The position numbers and the translations under genes are program-made. Positions 9,423 through 17,956 of a stretch of DNA of 64,000 nt are shown here, piece after piece; the first letter of the stretch is position 1; each line of letters begins with the position of its first letter. The notes below the pieces were generated by a model. It did no database searches and had not been told where the DNA came from. It saw only the letters and a program-made list of their open reading frames with translations. Origin of the DNA: Sabulibacter ruber (GTDB taxonomy: Bacteria; Bacteroidota; Bacteroidia; Cytophagales; Hymenobacteraceae). The stretch spans positions 1 to 64,000 of the forward strand of contig NZ_JAFFID010000002.1 in assembly GCF_017355955.1 (NCBI RefSeq), in the 5' to 3' direction.

Positions 9423-9980
9423 TTATAGTTTAGTAATGTATGGATTTTCTTTAAACTTATTTTTCAATCTCTGCACATTGCTCCGCACCGTGTTATCAAT
9501 CTGCTGGTCGCCAATGCGCAGTACGTACCCACCTACTACAGACGGGTCTACCACTTCTTGCAGCTCTACTGTTTTTCCGGTACGGTCTACCACCATTTGC
9601 TGGAAAGTAGCCCGTAAATCGGGGGTAAGCGGCACGGCAGTGGTTACCGTTGCTTTCTGAATGCCTTTCAGTTCATTGTACTGCTTCACAAACTCTGTGG
9701 CTACAGACTCCAGAATCTCCTCACGGTTTTTCTGGGTAATGATTCTGAAAAAGGCATTGGTTAACTCGCTTACTTTAGCGCCAAAAAGGCTGTTCAGGAT
9801 AGCGAGTTTCTTATCATGCTTTATAATCGGGTTGCGTAGTACCAGGCGTAAGTCACGGCTGCTCTCCAGGGTTTTGGAGAAATAGCGCATATCTTCATAC
9901 ACTTGCTCCAAAGAACCTTTCTCCTGGGAAAGCTCTAGCAGAGACTTAGCGTATCTGGAGGCAACTCTTTCTTCTGACAT
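9423..9980 (-). CDS. atpH: ATP synthase delta subunit (OSCP)
   Basis: Peripheral stalk subunit linking the F1 top to the b-subunit dimer. It has 185 residues, with the N-terminal pattern [18 protein letters not shown] and the C-terminal delta signature [22 protein letters not shown]. It lies between atpF and atpA. Confidence 0.95.
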   Translation of the reverse strand: MSEERVASRYAKSLLELSQEKGSLEQVYEDMRYFSKTLESSRDLRLVLRNPIIKHDKKLAILNSLFGAKVSELTNAFFRIITQKNREEILESVATEFVKQYNELKGIQKATVTTAVPLTPDLRATFQQMVVDRTGKTVELQEVVDPSVVGGYVLRIGDQQIDNTVRSNVQRLKNKFKENPYITKL

Positions 9981-10048
9981 TTCTTTCTCTTGCGTGTTTA
10001 ACGATTAGTTTCCTCTTTCTAGGCGGGAAACAGCTCGCCGGGCTTACT

Positions 10049-10546
10049 TTAGCTCAGGGGAGTATCTCTCAGGTAACTTTGAACCAGGGCACGTTGTGCC
10101 TGCTCATCCTGCAACTCACGCTTGATCAGTTTCTCAGCTATATCAATTGACAACGTAGCCGCCAGGTTCTTCACCTCAGTCAAAGCAGCTTTTTTCTCGT
10201 TCTCAATAGATACACGAGCTTGCTCAATCATGCGGGCACCTTCCTCGTTGGCTCTGGTACGGGCTCCTTCTACCAAGGCGGTAGCCGCGTCAGTGGCCTC
10301 TTTCAGGATACGCTCACGCTCAGCACGGGCCTCGTTCAGCAACCGCTCATTGTCAGCTCTCAGAGACTGCATCTCCAGTTTGGCTTTCTCAGCCATGCTC
10401 AAGGCATTGTCAATGTTCTGCTCACGTTCACGCAGAGCCTTCATGATAGGCTTCCAGGCAAACTTTGATAACAAGAAAAGCACCAATAAGAAGGTGACCA
10501 CTTGCCAGAAAAGTAATCCGATACTAGGGGTTACTAATGGATTCAT
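10049..10546 (-). CDS. atpF: ATP synthase FO b subunit
   Basis: Peripheral stalk subunit. One N-terminal membrane helix (about 8-28, LFWQVVTFLLVLFLLSKFAW) is followed by a long charged, Ala/Glu/Arg-rich coiled coil to residue 165. There is a single b gene and no b' copy. Confidence 0.95.
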   Translation of the reverse strand: MNPLVTPSIGLLFWQVVTFLLVLFLLSKFAWKPIMKALREREQNIDNALSMAEKAKLEMQSLRADNERLLNEARAERERILKEATDAATALVEGARTRANEEGARMIEQARVSIENEKKAALTEVKNLAATLSIDIAEKLIKRELQDEQAQRALVQSYLRDTPLS

Positions 10547-10614
10547 CTTACAATGTTTATTTTTCTAGAGAAAAGCCTTCTCTCAACTTTTAAATCTACT
10601 ACTCCTTTATTGAC

Positions 10615-10650
10615 GTCTCCCGTTCCTGACCAATCGTCAGGACGGGAGAC
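10615..10650 (-). other. mRNA hairpin between atpE and atpF
   Basis: GTCTCCCG..CCTGAC (10615-10630) pairs with GTCAGGACGGGAGAC (10636-10650), giving a stem of about 14 bp with one small bulge and a 5-base loop. It sits 15 bases after the atpE stop. No T-run follows on the minus strand, so it looks like an mRNA-stabilising or processing hairpin more than a terminator. Confidence 0.6.
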
Positions 10651-10665
10651 GCAACAAATGCATTC

Positions 10666-10926
10666 TTAGCGAATGAACGAAATCAGAAGGCAAACTACCA
10701 CCCCGAACAGGGCAACACCCTCGATAAGGGCAGAAGCGATAATCATCGCAGTCTGGATTTGTCCACCAGCCTCTGGTTGTCTAGCGATAGATTCCATGGC
10801 AGAGCCACCGATTCTACCAATACCTAAACCGGCACCAAGAGCCACTAAACCAGCACCGATACCGGCACCCATAATGGCGTAACCTGCGCCTACAGAAAAC
10901 GCTTGAAGCAATAATGCTAACAACAT
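10666..10926 (-). CDS. atpE: ATP synthase FO c subunit (ring proteolipid)
   Basis: An 86-residue double-helix hairpin protein forming the ion-translocating ring. Helix 1 is glycine-rich (MGAGIGAGLVALGAGLGIG), the polar loop is ARQPEAGGQ, and the ion-binding carboxylate is Glu69 in SALIEGVALFG. The Gln and Glu-Ser/Thr signature of sodium-binding rings is absent, so protons are the likely ion. Confidence 0.97.
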   Translation of the reverse strand: MLLALLLQAFSVGAGYAIMGAGIGAGLVALGAGLGIGRIGGSAMESIARQPEAGGQIQTAMIIASALIEGVALFGVVVCLLISFIR

Positions 10927-10964
10927 AGAAGTAGTATATATATAGTTAAAAAAAGAAATTCAGA

Positions 10965-12050
10965 TTAATGATGCGCACCCGCCAGATGAGGAGCATCGCC
11001 GTGCCCCAGGTCATCGTGGTGATCGTGCTCTTCCACTGCGCCGCCAAAGTACATGGCAGACAACAAGGTGAAGATGTATGCTTGAAGCAGCGCCACGAAC
11101 AACTCAAGGAAGTTCATGAAGGTGGCAAACGCCACACTTACCGGACCAATGGCAACGCTTTCAAAAATAAAGATCAAGCTAAACAAACTCAGGATGATGA
11201 TGTGCCCCGCCGTGATGTTAGCGAAAAGACGAACCATCAAGGAGAATGGCTTGGTGAAGATACCAATCACCTCTACCAGTGGCATAATTGGAATACCCCA
11301 CTTCAACCACCATGGAACTCCAGGCGTGTTGAAGATGTGCCCCCAGTAAGACTTGTTACCACTGAACACTGTGATAATCAAGGTCAACACTGCTAACGTC
11401 AAAGTCACCGCAATGTTACCGGTAAGGTTTGCACCACCTGGGATCAAACCCAGCAGGTTATTGAACCAGATAAAGAAGAAGATGGTCAGCAGGTAAGGCA
11501 TGTAGCGCTCATATTTTGGACCGATGTTGGTTTTGGCGATATCATCCCGCACAAAAACAATGATTGGCTCAAAGAATGACTGCAGCCCTCTTGGCGCTTT
11601 TCCTCTGCGCTTGTTGTAAGCAGACGCAATAGACAGGAACACCACAAACAGCAGGAACACACTCACAAACATGGAAGCCACGTTTTTGGTGATAGACAGA
11701 TCCAGCGGCCCTACGTGCTTCTCTTCTCCGTTTTCACCGGTTACGGTTTTTGGCTCACCTTCTTCATTGGCATAATAGATATGCCCATGCTCCATTACGT
11801 AGCCTTTGTAAGGCTGCAATTCATGGTGCTCATTGTAGAACTTGCTAGACAGGAAAATGTCTAACCCGTTCTCTCCGTATAATATAACCGGAAGAGGAAT
11901 GGTCAAGCCATGCGCAAACTCCCACACATAATCATCTCCCACGTGGTGCATGATCATGTCACCGGGGCTAAACTTCTCACCTTCGGCAGATTCTGCCGCT
12001 TGGGCTGAGAAAGTAAGAATAGAAAGCAGAATTACAAGTATCTTCTTCAT
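10965..12050 (-). CDS. atpB: ATP synthase FO a subunit
   Basis: The stator half-channel of FO. The essential arginine is R274 in SLMVRLFANITAGH. The protein is long (361 residues). A signal-like N-terminus (MKKILVILLSILTFSAQAAE) and about 100 residues of extra N-terminal domain precede the conserved membrane core (about 120-340), and the C-terminal tail is His/Asp-rich (EEHDHHDDLGHGD). N-terminal extensions are common in Bacteroidota AtpB. The tail might bind metal. Confidence 0.95.
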   Translation of the reverse strand: MKKILVILLSILTFSAQAAESAEGEKFSPGDMIMHHVGDDYVWEFAHGLTIPLPVILYGENGLDIFLSSKFYNEHHELQPYKGYVMEHGHIYYANEEGEPKTVTGENGEEKHVGPLDLSITKNVASMFVSVFLLFVVFLSIASAYNKRRGKAPRGLQSFFEPIIVFVRDDIAKTNIGPKYERYMPYLLTIFFFIWFNNLLGLIPGGANLTGNIAVTLTLAVLTLIITVFSGNKSYWGHIFNTPGVPWWLKWGIPIMPLVEVIGIFTKPFSLMVRLFANITAGHIIILSLFSLIFIFESVAIGPVSVAFATFMNFLELFVALLQAYIFTLLSAMYFGGAVEEHDHHDDLGHGDAPHLAGAHH

Positions 12051-12094
12051 TCAGAGCGGATTAAAAGCAACACATTCTACGTAAACGCATTACT

Positions 12095-12478
12095 CTAGGC
12101 TTGCTTTTTTGAATTTCGGCGCAAGTTACTCAACAAAGCGTAGATTTCAAATCCGGTATAAATAAAATAAAGCACGAAAAAGTTTAAGACGAACTGCACT
12201 ATCTGTTCTTCGTGAAAATATCTATATACGAAAATTGCTATTATGGCAAACACCATTCGCACCCCCATGGAGGTGTAATAATAGGCATGCAGGTTCGTGG
12301 CATCGTGCTTTAAACCAAGGAGTGCCACATAATGGGCAAACCCAGTCACGAAGACAAAGAATGGAACCATGTACCAGATATAGGAATGAATCAATCCGGC
12401 GCCGGTATAGAACTGCAGTCCGGTAATCACCAGAACCAGCAAACCGGTGAGCAAGAGAAGGCCTCTCAGAAAATTCAC
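12095..12478 (-). CDS. Small membrane protein of the atp operon (AtpI-like position)
   Basis: A 127-residue protein with four predicted membrane helices and a basic C-terminus (LRRNSKKQA). It lies between the AtpZ-like gene and atpB, where AtpI-type assembly factors sit in other bacteria. AtpI assists assembly of the c-ring in some species. I infer a similar role from position and topology, not from a recognised motif. Confidence 0.7.
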   Translation of the reverse strand: MNFLRGLLLLTGLLVLVITGLQFYTGAGLIHSYIWYMVPFFVFVTGFAHYVALLGLKHDATNLHAYYYTSMGVRMVFAIIAIFVYRYFHEEQIVQFVLNFFVLYFIYTGFEIYALLSNLRRNSKKQA

Positions 12479-12484
12479 TAAGCG

Positions 12485-12721
12485 TTAATCCTTACGGGTA
12501 AGAGATACAATAACAGAATACATACAGGCAAACACCGCCACAATCAGTAACCCAAAAGTCCACCAAGGTGTTTTGTTCTGGAAATGCTCATCCAGTTTCC
12601 GGCCACCCAGCGCGGCTATGGCCATGATCGCGATCATCTGGAACGCCAACCCAGAATACCGCAGGTAAGGCTTCACATCTGATTTCCGCTTGGGGCCGGT
12701 AGGCTGCTGTTGTGGATTCAT
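12485..12721 (-). CDS. AtpZ/AtpI family protein
   Basis: A 78-residue protein with two membrane helices (about 22-42 and 53-73) matching the AtpZ-type family at the head of atp operons: YLRYSGLAFQMIAIMAIAALGG, then GRKLDEHFQNKTPWWTFGLLI. Related proteins act with AtpI in Mg or Ca uptake or FO assembly. It is the first gene of the operon, with the next gene starting 6 bp after its stop. Confidence 0.8.
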   Translation of the reverse strand: MNPQQQPTGPKRKSDVKPYLRYSGLAFQMIAIMAIAALGGRKLDEHFQNKTPWWTFGLLIVAVFACMYSVIVSLTRKD

Positions 12722-13048
12722 GGGTTTGCTTCTGTTGCCGTAAAGGTACTAAATGCAGACTGGGGTTTTACAGAAAGATTTTCCCTTGGTTTTACGGGCT
12801 TTACAGAAAAACATCTCAAAAACGGGGAAGGTTCGCACTAAATTGGATTTCATTCGTTTACCTCTACGCCATGTTCTTGCGTAGTAGCGAAACATGAACC
12901 TAAAAAAATGTAAGTTTGTCTTTATGACTGCCCATTAACGAATTAGCATTACCTCTCCCTCCGTTTCTGGGCTTTTTTTGGCAAAACAGACATAAAATAA
13001 AAACCGGCTCTGCGTAGTTCTACTAGTATTCCATCATCTGACGTAACG
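12722..13048. promoter_or_regulatory. Divergent regulatory region atp / porW
   Basis: A 327-bp gene-free region between the divergent atp operon and porW. Towards atp, a near-consensus -7 box TACCTTTA lies at 12741-12748 on the minus strand, about 20 bases from the first start codon. Towards porW, TAAGTTTG (12911-12918) fits the -7 consensus but has no clear -33 partner and is 130 bp from the start. Confidence 0.4.
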
Positions 13049-15634
13049 TTGAAACTAACACGTTTTCTTCTTCTATTCCTTTTACTGGGCACCCTGGCGG
13101 GCTGCTCTTCAGATAAGCCTGTGGGCAAACTGTACCGTAACATCAATGCCCGTTTCAACGGGTATTTCCTGGCCCGGCAGAAACTGGATGCGGTGGAAGC
13201 CCGCCTGGATGCTGCCGTGGTGAATGACTATAACCGCATTTTGCAGGTTTTACCCCAAGCCGATACCACCATTCTGAAGACCCTGGCCCCGGATCTGGAT
13301 GAGGTCATTAAGCGTGCTTCTTTCCCCATTGTGCGCCACCCAAAATCCCGGTGGATTGACGATTGTTATATTCTGATCGGGAAAGCCCGCTATTACCAGG
13401 GCGAAGACACTGAGGCCATGAAGACGTTCCGGTTTGTGCAGACCACCAGCCCAGACCGCCATGCCCGCCATGAAGCCATGATCTGGATGATGCGGCTTTA
13501 CATGCGCCAGAAAGACTATGATAACGTAACCTCCATCTCAGAGCAGTTCCGGAAAGAGCGCATGAACGAAGACAACGGAAGGGAACTTCTCCTGACCAGG
13601 GCCCAGATGGCCAGCATCCAGAACAACTTGCCGCTCATGATTGAGAACCTGGAGAAAGCCATGCCCTATGCGAAGAAAAGAGACCAGGAGGCGCGGCTTC
13701 GGTTTATCTTGGGCCAGTTGTACCAGGCCACTAACCAAGACGCGAAAGCCTATGAGCAATTTGCCAAGGTCTTGAAGAAGCGGCCGCCGTACGAATTGGG
13801 CTTCTATTCCAGCCTCAATCTTGCCCAAGTTACCGAGTTGAAGGATGTTACAGACCAAGACAAGATCAAGGATTTCCTGCACAAGCTGGCCAAAGACCAG
13901 AAAAACAAAGAGTATCAGGATAAGATTTACTATGACCTGGCAAAGCTGGAACTTCGGCAGAAAAAATATCCAGAGGCTTTAGGGCTTTTAGGCCAATCTA
14001 CGGCAGCCTCTACCACCAATACCGTCCAGAAAGCTTACTCCTATCTTTTGTCTGGGCAGATTTATTATGAGAACCTGCAGCAGTATGGCTTGGCTCAGGC
14101 CTACTATGACAGTACCCTGCAGTTGCTTCCCCCCACCACGCTTGGCTACGAAGAGCTATCAGACAGACGTACCGTTCTTACCGCTTTTACTGAGCAGTTA
14201 GAGATTATCCGCAGAGAAGATAGTTTGCTGGCTTTAGGGCAGCTAAGCGCCACTGACCGGGCCCAGCGGGTAGCCGACCAGATCACCAGAGAGCGGGAAC
14301 AGCAACAGGCCGCCGCTACTGCTTTAGCTGCCGCTAACGCCAGACCAGCCCCTACCACCCAGACAGCTACGCTGCCCATCGGCGGGGCCGGAACACAAGG
14401 TAGCACCTGGTATTTTGACAACCCTGTAGCTTTGGCCGGTGCCCGCAATGACTTCCTGCGCACGTGGGGCGATCGTCCTTTGCAAGACAACTGGCGGCGC
14501 ATCACGGCTGTTTCTGGAGGGGCAGGCAATGCGGCTGGCCCTGTAACCAGCACTGCCGTAGACAGCACCGCCCTGGCGGCCGCAGCGGCTCAGAAACAAG
14601 AAGCCTACCTGGCTGCTATTCCGGTTACGGCTGAACAACGCCAGGCTGCTGAGAAGCGGGTAGAAGAAGCCTTGTTTACCTTAGGCAACATCTACCAACA
14701 ACGCTTGAGAGAACCCGAAAAAGCCAGCCAAACCTTCCAAAAGCTGTTAGAGCGGTTCCCAACCTCTTCTCATGCGTCTGAAGCTTATTACAGCTTGTAC
14801 GTGATTGCCCAAGGGGCACAGCAACCCGAAAAAGCCGCTCAATACGCCCGGGCCCTGAAGGATAAATTTCCTACATCAAAGTACAGCAGGCTCATAGACC
14901 AGCCCGATTTCCTGCGCACCTACTCTGCCGAGAACCTGGCCGCGCACACGCTGTATGACTCGGCCTTTGCCTTGTATGAAAAAGAGAAGTTTCCTGAGAC
15001 ACTTACTGTTTTAGCCTCTCTTTCTGAGAAATACCCTCAAAACGATATTCCTGACAAAATTGCGTTCTTGCGGGCCATGGTAACTGGCCGTACGCAACCC
15101 GCGGTCACGTTCCGGAACGCCATGGAGCAATTCATTATCCATTATCCTGAGAGCCCGCTGTTACCCCAAGCCCGCGAGTTCATGAACCTGTACACCCGTT
15201 ATGAATCAGGGGAATTAGCGAAGCCACCGGTGGTCAGCGCCCCGCCGGTGCCTAAGGAAGAAGTACCTACCTATAAAACTGAACGCAGCCTTCCGCACTA
15301 TTTTGTGATTGTGCATACCGGCGACAGTTTAGCGCGGCAACAACTCATCACTGCTTACGGCACTTACAACAACCGTTTTCATCCTAAAAAGCAGTTAACC
15401 GCAGAGTCTGTGCCGTTTTCTGACAGCACTACTTTGGTGGTCATCCGGCCTTTAGCCGATTTTAAAGCAGCGGAACAGTACGCCAGATTACAAGCTGCAC
15501 GCAGTTCTCCTTTGGCCAATTTAAAAGGCCCGAAATTTGCTACCTTTGTGATAACTGAAGCGAACCTGGCTTTACTGAGAAAGCTGGGTGATATCGCGGA
15601 GTATGTAGCTTTCTTTGAAAAAAATTACCAATAG
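13049..15634 (+). CDS. porW: T9SS lipoprotein PorW/SprE, TPR-rich
   Basis: An 861-residue lipoprotein matching the PorW/SprE family, which links the trans-envelope parts of the type IX secretion and gliding machinery. The start is TTG: it places a classical lipoprotein signal exactly at the N-terminus (lipobox LAGC, Cys19). The segment KLYRNINARFNGYFLARQKL and the following KSRWIDDCYILIGKARYY are typical, with TPR-like repeats in about 100-420 and 540-720 and an Ala/Thr/Gln-rich linker around 420-470. It is divergent from the atp operon and overlaps the long form of the next gene. Confidence 0.85.
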   Translation: MKLTRFLLLFLLLGTLAGCSSDKPVGKLYRNINARFNGYFLARQKLDAVEARLDAAVVNDYNRILQVLPQADTTILKTLAPDLDEVIKRASFPIVRHPKSRWIDDCYILIGKARYYQGEDTEAMKTFRFVQTTSPDRHARHEAMIWMMRLYMRQKDYDNVTSISEQFRKERMNEDNGRELLLTRAQMASIQNNLPLMIENLEKAMPYAKKRDQEARLRFILGQLYQATNQDAKAYEQFAKVLKKRPPYELGFYSSLNLAQVTELKDVTDQDKIKDFLHKLAKDQKNKEYQDKIYYDLAKLELRQKKYPEALGLLGQSTAASTTNTVQKAYSYLLSGQIYYENLQQYGLAQAYYDSTLQLLPPTTLGYEELSDRRTVLTAFTEQLEIIRREDSLLALGQLSATDRAQRVADQITREREQQQAAATALAAANARPAPTTQTATLPIGGAGTQGSTWYFDNPVALAGARNDFLRTWGDRPLQDNWRRITAVSGGAGNAAGPVTSTAVDSTALAAAAAQKQEAYLAAIPVTAEQRQAAEKRVEEALFTLGNIYQQRLREPEKASQTFQKLLERFPTSSHASEAYYSLYVIAQGAQQPEKAAQYARALKDKFPTSKYSRLIDQPDFLRTYSAENLAAHTLYDSAFALYEKEKFPETLTVLASLSEKYPQNDIPDKIAFLRAMVTGRTQPAVTFRNAMEQFIIHYPESPLLPQAREFMNLYTRYESGELAKPPVVSAPPVPKEEVPTYKTERSLPHYFVIVHTGDSLARQQLITAYGTYNNRFHPKKQLTAESVPFSDSTTLVVIRPLADFKAAEQYARLQAARSSPLANLKGPKFATFVITEANLALLRKLGDIAEYVAFFEKNYQ

Positions 15635-15635
15635 C

Positions 15636-17936
15636 ATGTCGTCTATGCCTGCCAATAGGAAGTACCGGAATATCATTTCGGGACTTTGGCTGTTCTTTGC
15701 GGGAGGGTTTGTATTCTTCCTCCTCTACGTTTTTGCCGTAAGTATCAATTTCCTGAACCTCTTTGGCGATCTTCCAGACCTGAAAACGCTGGAAAACCCT
15801 AAAAGCGAGCTCGCTTCTGAAGTCTACTCAGAAGACGGCCAGTTATTGGGTAAATATTTCCGGGAGAACCGCAGCCCTGTCACTTATGAGCAATTACCAA
15901 AGCACCTGGTAGACGCCCTGATCGCCACCGAGGACATCCGTTTTGAAGAACACTCCGGGATAGATTTCAAAGGCACGCTGGCAGTGCCGTACTACAAACT
16001 AACTGGTAAACAAGACCGCGGCTCTAGTACCCTTACCCAGCAGTTAGCCCGTAACCTGTTCCGTACCCGTGACGATTTGAATAATGGTCTGCTCAGCGAT
16101 GTGCCCGGTTTGCGAATGCTCATCATCAAGACCAAAGAATGGATCATGTCTGTGAAACTGGAGCGCTCCTATACCAAGAAGGAGATTATGCTCATGTACC
16201 TGAACACGGTAGACTTTGGTAGCAACGCCTATGGTATCAAAGTGGCCGCCAAGACCTTCTTCAACAAAGAGCCTGAGCAATTGACCTTAGAGGAAGCTGC
16301 TACTTTGATTGGAGTACTGAAAGGTCCGTCTTACTACAGCCCCGTTACCCGCCCTGAGCGCTCTTTGAACAGACGCAACACCGTTCTGGACCAGATGCTC
16401 AAGTACAACTACATTGACGATCCTACCTACAAAACGGCCAGTGTGAAGCCTATTAAGCTGGACTTCAACGTAGAGAACCAGAACAAAGGCCTGGCGCCTT
16501 ACTTCCGCACTGAGATTGGGAAAACGCTGGCACAATGGTGCCGCGAAAACGGCTTTGACCTGTACGCAGATGGTTTGAAGATTTACACCACCATTGATTC
16601 CCGCATGCAACAGCACGCTGAGGCTGCCGTGGAGCAGCACATGAAGGTGATGCAGAAAGAATTTTTCAAGCAGTGGAAAGGCAGAAACCCCTGGATTGAC
16701 GAAAACGGCCGCGAAATCAAAGGGTTCTTAGCCGAGCAAATGAAACGCACCGCCCGCTACAAGAGCCTGGTAGAGCAATACGGGGACAACGAAGATTCTA
16801 TCAAGTATCATCTCAATCAGAAAGTACCCATGCGTATTTTCACTTGGGAAGGCGAGAAGGATGTGGTCATGAGCCCAATGGATTCTCTGCGCCATTACAA
16901 ACATTATCTACAAGCTGGCTTCATGGCCATGGACCCCCTCACCGGTAAAGTGAAAGCTTGGGTAGGTGGTACCAACTACAAGTACTTCAAATACGACCAC
17001 GTTAAGCAAGGCGCCAGACAACCGGGTTCTACGTTTAAGCCCTTTGTTTATACTGCCGCTATTGAGAACGGCTACTCTCCTTGCTATACCGTGACCGATG
17101 CCCCTGTCACCATCATCAACCCAGACGGCAAGCCTTGGACTCCTAAAAACAGCGAAGGAAGGTACTCTGGCCGTAGAATGACCTTACGCGAGGCATTGGC
17201 GCTTTCTGTGAACAGTATCACTACCTACCTGATGAAAAAATTAGGCCCTGAATTGGTGGTACAAACGGCAAAACGCCTCGGAATCACAACTCCGCTAGAT
17301 CCGGTTCCGTCTTTGGCTCTAGGTTCCAGCGATGTGACTTTGTATGATATGGTAGGTGCCTATAGTACCTTCGTGAACAAAGGAGTGTGGAACCAACCTC
17401 AGTACCTAGTTCGCATTGAAGACAAGAACGGAAACCTGCTGCATGAGTTCGTGCCTAAGACGGTAGACGCCCTGAGCGAGGAAACTGCTTACCTAATGGT
17501 GCACATGCTGCAAGGCTCCGCCGATACCCGGGGTGGTACCGCCTATTATGGCTTGCGTCACCGCTATGGTTTAAAGAATGAAATTGGGGCTAAAACCGGA
17601 ACCACCTCAAACTACTCAGATGCCTGGTTTATGGGAATCACGCCAGACCTGGCAGCAGGTGTGTGGGTAGGCGGCGAAGACAGAAGCATCCACTTCACCA
17701 ATCCTAATTTTGGGCAAGGAAACAAGTTAGCGATGCCTATCTACGCCATCTTCCTGAAGAAAGTGTACGCTGATAAATCCTTGAATGTGTCTAAAGCGCC
17801 GTTCCCTAAACCAACGCAGCCGCTGTCCATGCAAATTAACTGTGGCTATAGTAAGCCACCAACCGTGGTTGATTCCGTAAAACAAGAGCAAACGCTACCT
17901 CAGAACGAACCAACAGAGGTTGAGAATCGGTTTTAA
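15636..17936 (+). CDS. mrcA: Penicillin-binding protein 1A (bifunctional)
   Basis: Class A PBP building peptidoglycan at the outer face of the inner membrane. One N-terminal membrane helix is followed by a GT51 glycosyltransferase domain (catalytic Glu in ATEDIRFEEHSG; STLTQQLARNLF) and a transpeptidase domain with motifs SxxK (GSTFKPF), SxN (SVNS) and KTG (KTGTTS). I prefer ATG 15636 over a TTG at 15615, which would overlap porW by 20 bp. It is followed 20 bp later by uvrC. Confidence 0.95.
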   Translation: MSSMPANRKYRNIISGLWLFFAGGFVFFLLYVFAVSINFLNLFGDLPDLKTLENPKSELASEVYSEDGQLLGKYFRENRSPVTYEQLPKHLVDALIATEDIRFEEHSGIDFKGTLAVPYYKLTGKQDRGSSTLTQQLARNLFRTRDDLNNGLLSDVPGLRMLIIKTKEWIMSVKLERSYTKKEIMLMYLNTVDFGSNAYGIKVAAKTFFNKEPEQLTLEEAATLIGVLKGPSYYSPVTRPERSLNRRNTVLDQMLKYNYIDDPTYKTASVKPIKLDFNVENQNKGLAPYFRTEIGKTLAQWCRENGFDLYADGLKIYTTIDSRMQQHAEAAVEQHMKVMQKEFFKQWKGRNPWIDENGREIKGFLAEQMKRTARYKSLVEQYGDNEDSIKYHLNQKVPMRIFTWEGEKDVVMSPMDSLRHYKHYLQAGFMAMDPLTGKVKAWVGGTNYKYFKYDHVKQGARQPGSTFKPFVYTAAIENGYSPCYTVTDAPVTIINPDGKPWTPKNSEGRYSGRRMTLREALALSVNSITTYLMKKLGPELVVQTAKRLGITTPLDPVPSLALGSSDVTLYDMVGAYSTFVNKGVWNQPQYLVRIEDKNGNLLHEFVPKTVDALSEETAYLMVHMLQGSADTRGGTAYYGLRHRYGLKNEIGAKTGTTSNYSDAWFMGITPDLAAGVWVGGEDRSIHFTNPNFGQGNKLAMPIYAIFLKKVYADKSLNVSKAPFPKPTQPLSMQINCGYSKPPTVVDSVKQEQTLPQNEPTEVENRF

Positions 17937-17956
17937 GGAATAAGGAAGGAATATGT

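Noticed and set aside
10666..10926. Sodium-type c ring
   Set aside because: The Gln in helix 1 and the Ser/Thr after the key Glu that define sodium binding are missing.
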